Assembly (NCBI GenBank): GCA_020027365.1
Contig: JAHRAJ010000024.1
Span: 1 to 13,874, forward strand
DNA length: 13,874 nt
Reading direction: 5' to 3'
Source of the DNA: Cenarchaeum sp.
Lineage (GTDB): Archaea; Thermoproteota; Nitrososphaeria; Nitrososphaerales; Nitrosopumilaceae
Shown here: piece after piece, positions 5,729 to 11,944 of the stretch
Position numbering within the stretch: the stretch's first letter is position 1
Layout of the letters: each line of letters begins with the position of its first letter
Translations under genes and position numbers: made by a program
The notes under the pieces: model-generated
What the model was told of the DNA's origin: nothing
Databases searched by the model: none
The model's input: the letters and a program-made list of their open reading frames with translations, nothing else

Positions 5729-7249
5729 ATGGCAGAGGTCGCGCAGATTGGGCCGATCAGGACCGGGGACGAGTACATCCAGAGCCTGCGGGGCCGGAAC
5801 ATCAAGGTATACCTGTTTGGCGAGCTGGTTGCAGAGCCCGTGGATCACCCGATGATCAGGCCGTCGATCAACGCGGTAGCCGAGACGTATGATCTGGCCG
5901 TGCGCGAGGAGGAGCTTGCGTCGGCCGAGTCGTCGATCACGGGAATGCGCGTAAACCGGTTTTTGCACATAGCCGAGAGCGCCGAGGATTTGGTGCGCCA
6001 GAACAAGATGCAGCGAAGGCTAGGCCAGAATACCGGCACCTGCTTTCAGCGGTGCGTGGGGATGGACGCGCTAAACTCGCTGCATTCTACCACGTACGAG
6101 ATTGACCAAAAGCACGGCACCTCGTACCACGAGCGGTTTTTGGAGTTTGTAAAGATGGCGCAGCGCGGCAACCTGGTGATAGGGGGGGCGATGACCGATC
6201 CCAAGGGGGACAGGAGCCGCGGTCCGTCCGAGCAGGAGGATCCAGACCTGTTTACGCGCGTGGTCGACAGGGACGACAAGGGGATATACGTGTCGGGCGC
6301 CAAGGCGCACCAGACGGGATGCATAAACTCGCACTGGATCATGATCATGCCCACCATCCGGCTAACCGAAAAGGACAAGGACTGGGCGGTCGTGGGGGCG
6401 TTTCCCGCCGATGCGGAGGGGCTGACCTACATCTACGGACGACAGTCGTGCGACACCCGGAGCATGGAGGAGGGTGACATTGACGCGGGCAACGCAAAGT
6501 TCGGGGGACAAGAGGCGCTCATAATCCTGGACAGGGTGTTCATCCCGTGGGAGCGCGTGTTCATGATGGGCGAGTACGAGTTTGCCTCGATGCTGGTGGA
6601 GCGGTTTACGTGCTATCACAGGCGCAGCTATGTGTGCAAGACCGGGCTGGGAGATGTCCTGATCGGGGCTGCGGCGACGGTGGCCGACTATAACGGCGTT
6701 CCCGGCGTATCCCACATCAAGGACAAGATTGTGGAGATGACGCACCTCAACGAGACGATCTTTGCGGCGGGGATTGCCTCGTCATACCAGGGCCACCGGA
6801 TGAGCTCGGGCGTGTACCTAAACGACGACATGCTGGCCCAGGTCTGCAAGCACAACGTGACCCGGTTCCCATACGAGATTAGCAGGCTGGCCCAGGACAT
6901 CGCCGGCGGGCTGGTCGTCACGCTCCCGTCAGAAAAGGACTTTAGACACCCCGAAACGGGGCCCCTGCTTGCAAAGTATCTTGCTGGACGCAAGGGGGCC
7001 GATGTGGAAAACAGGATGCGCATACTGCGGCTGATTGAAAACATGACCCTTGGAAGAAACGCGGTGGGGTATCTCACAGAGTCCATGCACGGCGCCGGCT
7101 CGCCGCAGGCACAGCGAATTCAGATTGCCCGCCAGATGCAGATTGGATACAAAAAGGGGCTTGCAAAGGCGCTTGCCGGCATTACCGGCGATCCCGACGA
7201 GCCTGACAGGCAGTCTGAGTATTTTGACCGGATATTCAAGATCGACTAG
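5729..7249 (+). CDS. abfD: 4-hydroxybutyryl-CoA dehydratase
   Basis: A 506-residue member of the HpaB/4-hydroxybutyryl-CoA dehydratase family, close to the usual length. The enzyme uses a 4Fe-4S cluster and FAD to convert 4-hydroxybutyryl-CoA to crotonyl-CoA by a radical mechanism and is a key step of the 3-hydroxypropionate/4-hydroxybutyrate cycle. The expected cluster ligands are present: C105 and C109 in TCFQRC, and H297 and C303 in YHRRSYVC. KAHQTG and the flavin-domain sequence around residues 150-260 (MTDPKGDRS) also fit. From memory, the clostridial enzyme has six residues between the ligand His and Cys; here there are five. The preceding ligase supplies its substrate, so the two genes carry out consecutive reactions in the cytoplasm. 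The gene ends 27 nt from the converging signal peptidase gene. Confidence 0.95.
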   Translation: MAEVAQIGPIRTGDEYIQSLRGRNIKVYLFGELVAEPVDHPMIRPSINAVAETYDLAVREEELASAESSITGMRVNRFLHIAESAEDLVRQNKMQRRLGQNTGTCFQRCVGMDALNSLHSTTYEIDQKHGTSYHERFLEFVKMAQRGNLVIGGAMTDPKGDRSRGPSEQEDPDLFTRVVDRDDKGIYVSGAKAHQTGCINSHWIMIMPTIRLTEKDKDWAVVGAFPADAEGLTYIYGRQSCDTRSMEEGDIDAGNAKFGGQEALIILDRVFIPWERVFMMGEYEFASMLVERFTCYHRRSYVCKTGLGDVLIGAAATVADYNGVPGVSHIKDKIVEMTHLNETIFAAGIASSYQGHRMSSGVYLNDDMLAQVCKHNVTRFPYEISRLAQDIAGGLVVTLPSEKDFRHPETGPLLAKYLAGRKGADVENRMRILRLIENMTLGRNAVGYLTESMHGAGSPQAQRIQIARQMQIGYKKGLAKALAGITGDPDEPDRQSEYFDRIFKID

Positions 7250-7276
7250 TTGCTGGTCCCTTCTCCGGTCCGGGGC

Positions 7277-8020
7277 CTAGGACGGGGCGGTAGTAGTAGT
7301 AGTAGAGGACGGGGCGGGGGAAGAAGAGGAATGCTCTACGCCCCGGCCCGCACCCTGTTCCAAACGCCGCTGCGGATCGTTGTCACCGCCGGCATCCTCC
7401 GCCCCCCGCCCCGCCTCGCCGTCCTCGCTTCTGCCACCGTCGTCACCGCCGCCCATGTCGGTGCCTTTCTTGTCACCGCCACCGCCGTCGTCGTCACCCC
7501 CGCCGTCCTTTGGCCTGGTCATCTGCTTTACAACCATAATCCCGATGATTACCGCGATTATGATATAGTTCAACGGGATTCCCCCGACATCCGTTGCAAA
7601 TATCCTCGTGATATACCCCACCTGCGGCACCACGTGGGCCACCGTCCCGATATACTCCTCTGCCGTTATGGGAAAGTCCGTTCCGTGGATCGCCATCGGG
7701 TTTGCGTCGCCCTGCGTCTTGACCGTATACGGATCATCGGATGTGATGGCTACAACCCTGTGCACAATCACCCTGTCATGCCCGGACGGCCTGTTGAACA
7801 CGATGATGTCGCCCACCTCCACCTCCTCGAACGGATCGTTTCCCTGCACGACGATCACGTCGTACACCTGTAATGCAGGTATCATGCTGCCGCTGGACAC
7901 GACATAAAACGGGTTTTGCGTGCCAAATACCAGCGAAAGCGCAAGCCAGATGACCAAGACCCCCAAGCCGACTATGACAATGTCCCGTATGACCGCCCTT
8001 GACTTGGAGTTTAGAGCCAT
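7277..8020 (-). CDS. Signal peptidase I, archaeal/ER type, with an acidic low-complexity tail
   Basis: A 247-residue membrane serine protease that removes signal peptides from exported proteins. An N-terminal helix (about residues 12-33) is followed by the nucleophile S45 in VVSSGSMIPAL. H87 in DRVIVHRVV replaces the bacterial lysine, as in archaeal and ER enzymes, and D105 in KTQGDANP matches the conserved aspartate. A second membrane helix lies at about residues 148-164. From residue 168 onward the protein is a roughly 80-residue tail of Gly, Asp and Glu ending in Ser/Thr/Pro repeats, which is unusual for the family. ATG 8020 lies 11 nt after the stop of the upstream PRC-barrel gene and follows GGAG, so the two are an operon. 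The 3' end contains a TAG/ACT microsatellite that may have extended the frame. Confidence 0.92.
   Translation of the reverse strand: MALNSKSRAVIRDIVIVGLGVLVIWLALSLVFGTQNPFYVVSSGSMIPALQVYDVIVVQGNDPFEEVEVGDIIVFNRPSGHDRVIVHRVVAITSDDPYTVKTQGDANPMAIHGTDFPITAEEYIGTVAHVVPQVGYITRIFATDVGGIPLNYIIIAVIIGIMVVKQMTRPKDGGGDDDGGGGDKKGTDMGGGDDGGRSEDGEAGRGAEDAGGDNDPQRRLEQGAGRGVEHSSSSPAPSSTTTTTAPS
7279..7317. repeat. 12-bp direct repeat flanking a (TAG)5 microsatellite
   Basis: AGGACGGGGCGG occurs at 7279-7290 and again at 7306-7317. Five TAG triplets (7291-7305) lie between them. On the minus strand this encodes the Thr run and the APS repeats at the signal peptidase C-terminus, including its stop codon. Confidence 0.85.
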
Positions 8021-8026
8021 CGCGGT

Positions 8027-8030
8027 CTCC
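8027..8030 (-). promoter_or_regulatory. Shine-Dalgarno site for the signal peptidase gene
   Basis: Minus-strand GGAG, 6 nt before ATG 8020 and just after the TAA of the upstream gene. It fits translation of a second cistron. Confidence 0.5.
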
Positions 8031-8031
8031 G

Positions 8032-8850
8032 TTAGCCGGACTGCAGCTTGCCGCCGCATTCCTCGCAAAACTTGGCATCTGACTTGTTTGCAAACCCGCA
8101 AGCGGGACACCCGCCCGGACCGCCGCCTTGCGCAGCTTGCTGCTGCTGCTGCTGCGATGCCGCCGCCGGATCCGGCGACCCCAGCAGTATCACATCTCCC
8201 ACGGTTTTTACGCGGTTCCACGGTACTGCGGCCTCGTCACCGTTGGCCTGCACTATGATCAAAACAACCTTTTGCTCGGTGTTGACGCCAACCTGCTTTG
8301 CAACCCCGATCTTTTTTGCCGCCTCGTCAAAAACCGTCATTCCCTCGATCGAGTTTACGGACGATTCGGTTGCCGACTCTGGTTTTGCCGCCGCCGTTGC
8401 CGCTGCCCGTTGCTGTTGTTCGGGGGCAGGCGCCTGCTCGGGTTGTGGTTTTGCCGGCGGCGGCGGCGGCGGCGGGGACGACGCCTTGCCCTCATCCATG
8501 GGCTTTGCCAGTCCGACGTCCTGCTTTTCGTCTGATTTTACAAATTCGCGATACTCTGCAATGGTAGATCCGCACCCCTTGCATATGTACTGGCCCCTCT
8601 CGCGAAGGACTAGGTTTTGTGCCACCTCCTCGTTGGGCGTCTCATAGTCGACCTTGGGCGCCCCCTCAAACTCCTTTTCACACGCATTGCAAAAATGCTT
8701 TGTTATGGTCTCCAAGTCCAGCCTGCCGACCGGGGCCAAAAACAGGTCTGGCCCCCCCAGATTCCCCTTTACCTGCTGCTGATCCGTGATTTTGGCCATG
8801 ACATACCCGCCCGAACCCCGCAGCTTTTTGAGCCTCACCTCTGAACTCAT
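8032..8850 (-). CDS. Two-zinc-ribbon protein with a PRC-barrel-like domain
   Basis: A 272-residue soluble protein built in blocks. An N-terminal zinc-binding module has C54/C57 and C90/C93 (HFCNACEK and YICKGCGST). A low-complexity linker (about 120-165) includes seven prolines in a row. Residues about 168-224 (starting IEGMTVFDEAAKKIG and ending TVGDVILLGS) look like a PRC-barrel, a small beta domain found in RNA-processing, photosynthetic and archaeal cell-division proteins. A Gln/Ala stretch with six glutamines leads to a C-terminal zinc ribbon with C248/C251 and C262/C265 (CPACGF and KFCEECGGK). The function is unknown; the modules suggest protein or nucleic-acid binding. ATG 8850 is chosen because minus-strand TTAAAT is centred 25 nt upstream. 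It is first in an operon with signal peptidase, and divergent from thioredoxin. Confidence 0.83.
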   Translation of the reverse strand: MSSEVRLKKLRGSGGYVMAKITDQQQVKGNLGGPDLFLAPVGRLDLETITKHFCNACEKEFEGAPKVDYETPNEEVAQNLVLRERGQYICKGCGSTIAEYREFVKSDEKQDVGLAKPMDEGKASSPPPPPPPAKPQPEQAPAPEQQQRAAATAAAKPESATESSVNSIEGMTVFDEAAKKIGVAKQVGVNTEQKVVLIIVQANGDEAAVPWNRVKTVGDVILLGSPDPAAASQQQQQQAAQGGGPGGCPACGFANKSDAKFCEECGGKLQSG

Positions 8851-8872
8851 ACGGATCCGGTGCCCAAAGGTC

Positions 8873-8878
8873 ATTTAA
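8873..8878 (-). promoter_or_regulatory. TATA box for the PRC-barrel/signal peptidase operon
   Basis: Minus-strand TTAAAT, centred about 25 nt upstream of ATG 8850. It shares an 89-bp divergent region with the thioredoxin promoter. Confidence 0.6.
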
Positions 8879-8909
8879 GTATATTTTCGCGGCCCGCCGC
8901 GCCTTAAAC

Positions 8910-8916
8910 ATATTTA
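8910..8916 (+). promoter_or_regulatory. TATA box for the thioredoxin gene
   Basis: ATATTTA, centred 27 nt upstream of GTG 8940. It supports the GTG as the true start. Confidence 0.6.
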
Positions 8917-8939
8917 GGTACGGCTGGGCAACCGCAACC

Positions 8940-9266
8940 GTGGCTGTATCACACATAACGGATGCAAAAACCTGGGAGACCGACGTCATAAACTCGGACA
9001 TTCCAGTCTTTGCGGACTTTTGGGCAGAATGGTGCGGCCCGTGCAGGATGGTCGGACCGGTCGTCGAAGAGCTTGCAAAAGACTATGACGGCAAGGTAAA
9101 GTTTGTCAAGGTCAACGTGGACCAGGCAAACGATCTGGCCTCCAAGTACAACGTGTTTAGCATTCCGACCCTGGTCGTAATCAAAAACGGCGAGCTGCAA
9201 AGCCAGCAGGTCGGCGCGGCATCCAAAGAGTCCTATCAACAAATGATCGACAAGGCACTTGCCTGA
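8940..9266 (+). CDS. trxA: Thioredoxin (GTG start)
   Basis: A 108-residue cytoplasmic thioredoxin, the standard length for a single domain. The active site is WCGPC with C32 and C35, preceded by the buried D26 (ADFWAEW). The cis-proline is P76 in SIPTL, and the IKNGE turn follows. Together these mark a classical dithiol-disulfide reductase rather than a glutaredoxin or DsbA-like protein. The start is GTG: the conserved fold begins at once (AVSHITDAKTWE) and the TATA box is 27 nt upstream. It is divergent from the PRC-barrel/signal peptidase operon and followed by a T-rich stretch that may end its transcript. No thioredoxin reductase gene is in the window. Confidence 0.96.
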   Translation: MAVSHITDAKTWETDVINSDIPVFADFWAEWCGPCRMVGPVVEELAKDYDGKVKFVKVNVDQANDLASKYNVFSIPTLVVIKNGELQSQQVGAASKESYQQMIDKALA

Positions 9267-9270
9267 GCCC

Positions 9271-9284
9271 ACCCCCCCTTTTTT
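9271..9284 (+). terminator. Possible T-run terminator after thioredoxin
   Basis: A run of seven C followed by six T (9279-9284) lies just after the TGA at 9264-9266. Archaeal termination commonly uses T-rich tracts in the non-template strand without a required hairpin. Confidence 0.45.
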
Positions 9285-9311
9285 CGTCCCCGCCGCCAAA
9301 AAACAGCAAAG

Positions 9312-9319
9312 TAATTAAT
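9312..9319 (+). promoter_or_regulatory. TATA box for the helical/zinc-ribbon protein gene
   Basis: TAATTAAT, centred about 26 nt upstream of ATG 9342. Confidence 0.62.
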
Positions 9320-9341
9320 ACCGTGACCCCCCAGCACGGGC

Positions 9342-9920
9342 ATGTACAGTCCGGGGGGCTCCGTTGACACGCTCAACATGCTGTTTGACAAGCTTGACAC
9401 GCTTTTCACCGAGTCCCAGGGGTACTATGAGACGTTTTTGGACACAAACAACCTGTACAAGCAGGGCAAGCTGTCCGACAAGGAGTTTTTTCAAAAGCTT
9501 GGTGACTATGTGGTGGCCTACTCGGCCCTAGAGTTTTTGGCAATAAAGGTGATGTTTGAGATCCGCAAGTCGCTTGGGCCCGGAGGGGGCGGCCAGACCC
9601 AGTCGCCCGGACTGATGCCGGGGGTGGGGCAGCCCGGCATGATGATGCCGCAGGGTGCCGGCGGAATGGCGCCTCCCCCCAGGGCAGGCACCGCAGAAAA
9701 CCCCGTGGGCGGCCCGCCCGGAATAGTGTCGGCCGCCGACGCGTTTGGCGATCCCGGAACGCTGCCAACCCCGGATCCGTCACTGATGCCAAGAACCGCC
9801 GCTACCGCCGCCGCACAGCCGGCCGGGGGAAGCAACGGCGGCGGGTGCGGCTCGTGCGGTGCAACACTGCGTCCCAACGCAAAGTTTTGCACAAAGTGCG
9901 GAAGCAAAGTGGCGGCCTAG
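9342..9920 (+). CDS. Zinc-ribbon protein with helical N-domain and Gly/Pro/Met linker
   Basis: A 192-residue protein of unknown function. Residues 1-78 are predicted helical and look well ordered (DTLNMLFDKLDTLF, KLSDKEFFQKLGDYV, YSALEFLAIKVMFEI). Residues about 79-165 form a flexible Gly/Pro/Met-rich linker. The C-terminal 25 residues are a zinc ribbon with C169/C172 and C183/C186 (CGSCGATLRP and AKFCTKCGSK). There is no signal peptide or membrane helix, so it is probably cytoplasmic, perhaps an adaptor. The ATG follows a good TATA box. The gene meets the next one tail to tail, with the two stop codons sharing CTAG at 9917-9920, and the C-terminal ribbon is matched by a similar ribbon on the opposite strand. 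Confidence 0.8.
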   Translation: MYSPGGSVDTLNMLFDKLDTLFTESQGYYETFLDTNNLYKQGKLSDKEFFQKLGDYVVAYSALEFLAIKVMFEIRKSLGPGGGGQTQSPGLMPGVGQPGMMMPQGAGGMAPPPRAGTAENPVGGPPGIVSAADAFGDPGTLPTPDPSLMPRTAATAAAQPAGGSNGGGCGSCGATLRPNAKFCTKCGSKVAA

Positions 9921-9955
9921 CTTTGCGTGGTACCGCAGTCTGGACAAAACTTTGC
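9879..9955. repeat. Nested inverted repeat across the convergent stop codons
   Basis: The outer arms GCAAAGTTTTG (9879-9889) and CAAAACTTTGC (9945-9955) are perfect 11-bp complements. TGCGG (9897-9901) pairs with CCGCA (9933-9937), and GCAAAG (9904-9909) with CTTTGC (9921-9926) around a central loop that holds the shared CTAG. The outer arms encode the AKFC part of the zinc ribbon on each strand. The structure could end transcription from both sides. Confidence 0.75.
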
Positions 9956-10282
9956 CGTGGCAGATATGCTTGTACCGCACTCTGAACAAAACCTGTCGCC
10001 CGTGTCGCCCTCTGCCTGTCCAGAGTACTGGTTGCCGTACATCCCAAGCACGGCCCCGCTTGGCTCGTACTTGTCATCGTCAATTATCCTCACGGGCTCA
10101 AAGTCCTGCTCTGTGGTGTATGTCATCATCCTTGGTATGGGCCCTTCCTTGCCCTCGGGGTCTGGCACCGAGTCGCCCAGCCAAAACGCAAACCTCATCA
10201 GGGTCAGCTCTGGCGTGGAGAATGCCAGCGTGTGGGCCGACATGTAGTCTTGGGCCGCCTTTTTGCCGTCAAAGACCTTCAT
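9917..10282 (-). CDS. Small C-terminal zinc-ribbon protein
   Basis: A 121-residue protein that I do not recognise. The N-terminal 90 residues (beginning MKVFDGKKAAQDYMSAHTL) have no motif I can name; acidic and polar segments suggest a soluble protein. The C-terminus is a zinc ribbon with C99/C102 and C113/C116 (RFCSECGTS and AKFCPDCGT). The frame is open to 10363 with ATGs at 10348 and 10306. ATG 10282 is preferred because minus-strand TATTATTA (10306-10313) is centred about 27 nt upstream, and this box overlaps the 10306 start. If the longer start at 10348 were used, the protein would gain a hydrophobic N-terminus (SLIVGIIILETIIM). It converges on the previous zinc-ribbon gene with a 3-nt overlap. 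Confidence 0.72.
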   Translation of the reverse strand: MKVFDGKKAAQDYMSAHTLAFSTPELTLMRFAFWLGDSVPDPEGKEGPIPRMMTYTTEQDFEPVRIIDDDKYEPSGAVLGMYGNQYSGQAEGDTGDRFCSECGTSISATAKFCPDCGTTQS

Positions 10283-10305
10283 GGACGTCCTGACGGGGCT
10301 TGGCA

Positions 10306-10313
10306 TAATAATA
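10306..10313 (-). promoter_or_regulatory. TATA-like box for the small zinc-ribbon gene
   Basis: Minus-strand TATTATTA, centred about 27 nt upstream of ATG 10282. It is the main reason for preferring the short form of the protein. Confidence 0.5.
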
Positions 10314-10377
10314 GTTTCTAGGATGATGATGCCGACAATCAACGACATCCGATCCACCGGCAAGTAGTTATGTGATG

Positions 10378-10449
10378 TGGACCGGGGGGGAATCGCACCC
10401 CCGACCTCCGCGTTGCGAACGCGGCGTTATGCTCCTAAACCACCGGCCC
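10378..10449 (-). tRNA. tRNA-Ala(CGC) with unusual D- and T-loops
   Basis: On the minus strand a complete cloverleaf can be drawn. Acceptor GGGCCGG (10443-10449) pairs with CCGGTCC, with a G3-U70 wobble, the universal tRNA-Ala identity mark. The anticodon stem is CCGCG/CGCGG around loop TTCGCAA, so the anticodon is CGC. The variable region is AGGTC, the T stem five G-C pairs, and the discriminator A at 10378. CCA is not encoded and there is no intron. The D stem is short (GTT/AAC). The T-loop reads TGCGATT, with G where U55 is nearly invariant, and the D-loop lacks a clear G18-G19. It may be a divergent functional tRNA or a decaying copy. Confidence 0.82.
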
Positions 10450-10460
10450 TGCCGGCCCTG
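10443..10460. repeat. 9-bp tandem duplication at the tRNA-Ala 5' end
   Basis: CCGGCCCTG occurs twice in tandem on the plus strand (10443-10451 and 10452-10460). It duplicates the 5' acceptor strand of the tRNA in its leader. Confidence 0.85.
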
Positions 10461-10472
10461 CCGCACGTCCTC

Positions 10473-10479
10473 TTTTATT
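10473..10479 (-). promoter_or_regulatory. TATA box for the tRNA-Ala gene
   Basis: Minus-strand AATAAAA, centred 27 nt upstream of the mature tRNA 5' end, so the 5' leader should be absent or only a few nucleotides long. Confidence 0.55.
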
Positions 10480-10495
10480 CATTTACTACTCAACG

Positions 10496-10503
10496 CATAA
10501 TAG
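10496..10503 (+). promoter_or_regulatory. TATA box for the amidohydrolase gene
   Basis: CATAATAG, centred about 26 nt upstream of TTG 10526. It supports that non-ATG start and lies back to back with the tRNA-Ala promoter. Confidence 0.5.
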
Positions 10504-10525
10504 CCGCCGGACGCCACACTCTGCA

Positions 10526-11944
10526 TTGACCGTCGACTCTGTCATCACAGACTCGCACGTCGTACTCCCATCGGGCGTGGTGGACAAAAACATCGTGATC
10601 GACGACGGCAGGGTGGTGGGCCTGACCTCCGACGTACCCGCTTGCGACAGCCGAATCGACGCCACCGGGCTGGTCTCAATCCCCGGCATGATCGACACCC
10701 ACGTCCACTATGGCGTATACTCTCCGATAGAAAAGGCCGCCGCCACAGAGTCGCGTGCCGCGGCCATCGGGGGGGTCACCACCATGATGCGCATGCTGCG
10801 CCTGGGCGGCTCGTACAGGCAAGACCTCCCGCGGCATCTTGCCGCAAGCGCCGGATCACACCACGTTGATTACGCAATCCACGCGTCGATATTCAACGAC
10901 GGACAGATCAACGAGATGGAGTATTGCACGCAAAACGGGGTCGTGTCCTTCAAGCTGTACATGAACCTGGGATCCGATGTGGGGCACGTCTACATGGACA
11001 TGGACCCCGGTTCGTCCGGCCTGAACGGGGCACACGTGGATGTCACAGACGAGATTGTCCGCGGCACGATAAAAAGGGCCGCCGAGCTTGGGTGCCCCGT
11101 ACTGGTGCACGCAGAGGACTACGAGTCGTGCGCGTGCGGGATCAAGACCGCCAAAGAAAAGCGGATGGACGGCCTGTCGGCATGGTCTGCAAGCCGCTCG
11201 CCCGAGTATGAGGCCAAGGCGATATCGGCCGTCTGCCGGCACGCGCGCGAGTTTGGATGTACAATCTACTTTGTGCACATTGGATCGTCAGAGGCACTCG
11301 AGCAGATACGGCGCCAAAAACAACTGGGCGGCATCCGGATCTTCGTAGAGACGTGCCCCCACTACCTGACGCTGTCATACGAAAAACAGCGGGGGTATCT
11401 GGCAAAGGTCATGCCGCCGATCAGATCCGCATCCGACGTGTCCGCTGTGTGGGACGCGGTCTCGTCGGGCGGCATCGACTGCATAGGGACGGATCACGTG
11501 GCAAACCAGCTGGATCTAAAGCTGGGGGGACATGACGTCTGGGGCGCGCTGGCCGGCTTTCCGGGCATAGGCACGGTCCTGCCAATCATGCTCAGTGAGG
11601 GGGTCAACAAAAACCGGATATCCCTGGAGATGCTGGCGGCCCTGACCAGCCGCAACGCGGCCGACATATTTGGGATGCACCCGCGCAAGGGCTCGCTACA
11701 GCCCGGGTCTGATGCCGACGTTGCCGTCGTAGACCTAAAGCTCGAAAAGAGGGTGGACAGCTCCGCGCTGGGAGGCTTTTCTGACTATGCCGTCTACGAC
11801 GGGTGGCTTCTCAAGGGGTGGCCCGTCAAGACCGTGGTCCGCGGCCGTCTAGTGGCAGAGGACTTTGAGGTGGTGGGCGGCCCCGGACACGGCAGGCTGG
11901 TCGACCGGCACCCGCCGCAGCCTGCAACCGCACGCGCTATGTGA
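10526..11944 (+). CDS. Cyclic amidohydrolase (dihydroorotase/hydantoinase/allantoinase type)
   Basis: A 472-residue metal-dependent hydrolase with the full binuclear ligand set of the dihydroorotase/dihydropyrimidinase family. H59 and H61 lie in DTHVHYG, K143 (to be carbamylated) in SFKLYMN, H195 in VLVHAED, H251 in YFVHIGSS and D323 in CIGTDHV. The N- and C-terminal segments form the small beta domain (VDKNIVIDDGRVVGL; GSDADVAVVDL). It would open a cyclic amide such as dihydroorotate, a dihydropyrimidine, a hydantoin or allantoin. Dihydroorotases usually have Arg two residues after HxH (HxHxR); here Tyr-Gly-Val follows, which weakens a pyrimidine-synthesis role and leaves hydantoinase-like activity open. 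The length also fits hydantoinases. The start is TTG with a TATA box about 26 nt upstream. The 3' end overlaps rpiA by 8 nt, tail to tail. Confidence 0.88.
   Translation: MTVDSVITDSHVVLPSGVVDKNIVIDDGRVVGLTSDVPACDSRIDATGLVSIPGMIDTHVHYGVYSPIEKAAATESRAAAIGGVTTMMRMLRLGGSYRQDLPRHLAASAGSHHVDYAIHASIFNDGQINEMEYCTQNGVVSFKLYMNLGSDVGHVYMDMDPGSSGLNGAHVDVTDEIVRGTIKRAAELGCPVLVHAEDYESCACGIKTAKEKRMDGLSAWSASRSPEYEAKAISAVCRHAREFGCTIYFVHIGSSEALEQIRRQKQLGGIRIFVETCPHYLTLSYEKQRGYLAKVMPPIRSASDVSAVWDAVSSGGIDCIGTDHVANQLDLKLGGHDVWGALAGFPGIGTVLPIMLSEGVNKNRISLEMLAALTSRNAADIFGMHPRKGSLQPGSDADVAVVDLKLEKRVDSSALGGFSDYAVYDGWLLKGWPVKTVVRGRLVAEDFEVVGGPGHGRLVDRHPPQPATARAM

Noticed and set aside
7250..7873. A 207-codon plus-strand frame opposite the signal peptidase gene.
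   Set aside because: Antisense to a gene with intact catalytic residues; Pro/Arg/His-rich shadow composition.
10283..10363. A longer form of the small zinc-ribbon protein with a hydrophobic N-terminus.
   Set aside because: Possible but less likely: the extension overlaps the TATA-like box that fits the shorter start, and no box lies 25 nt upstream of 10348 or 10306.
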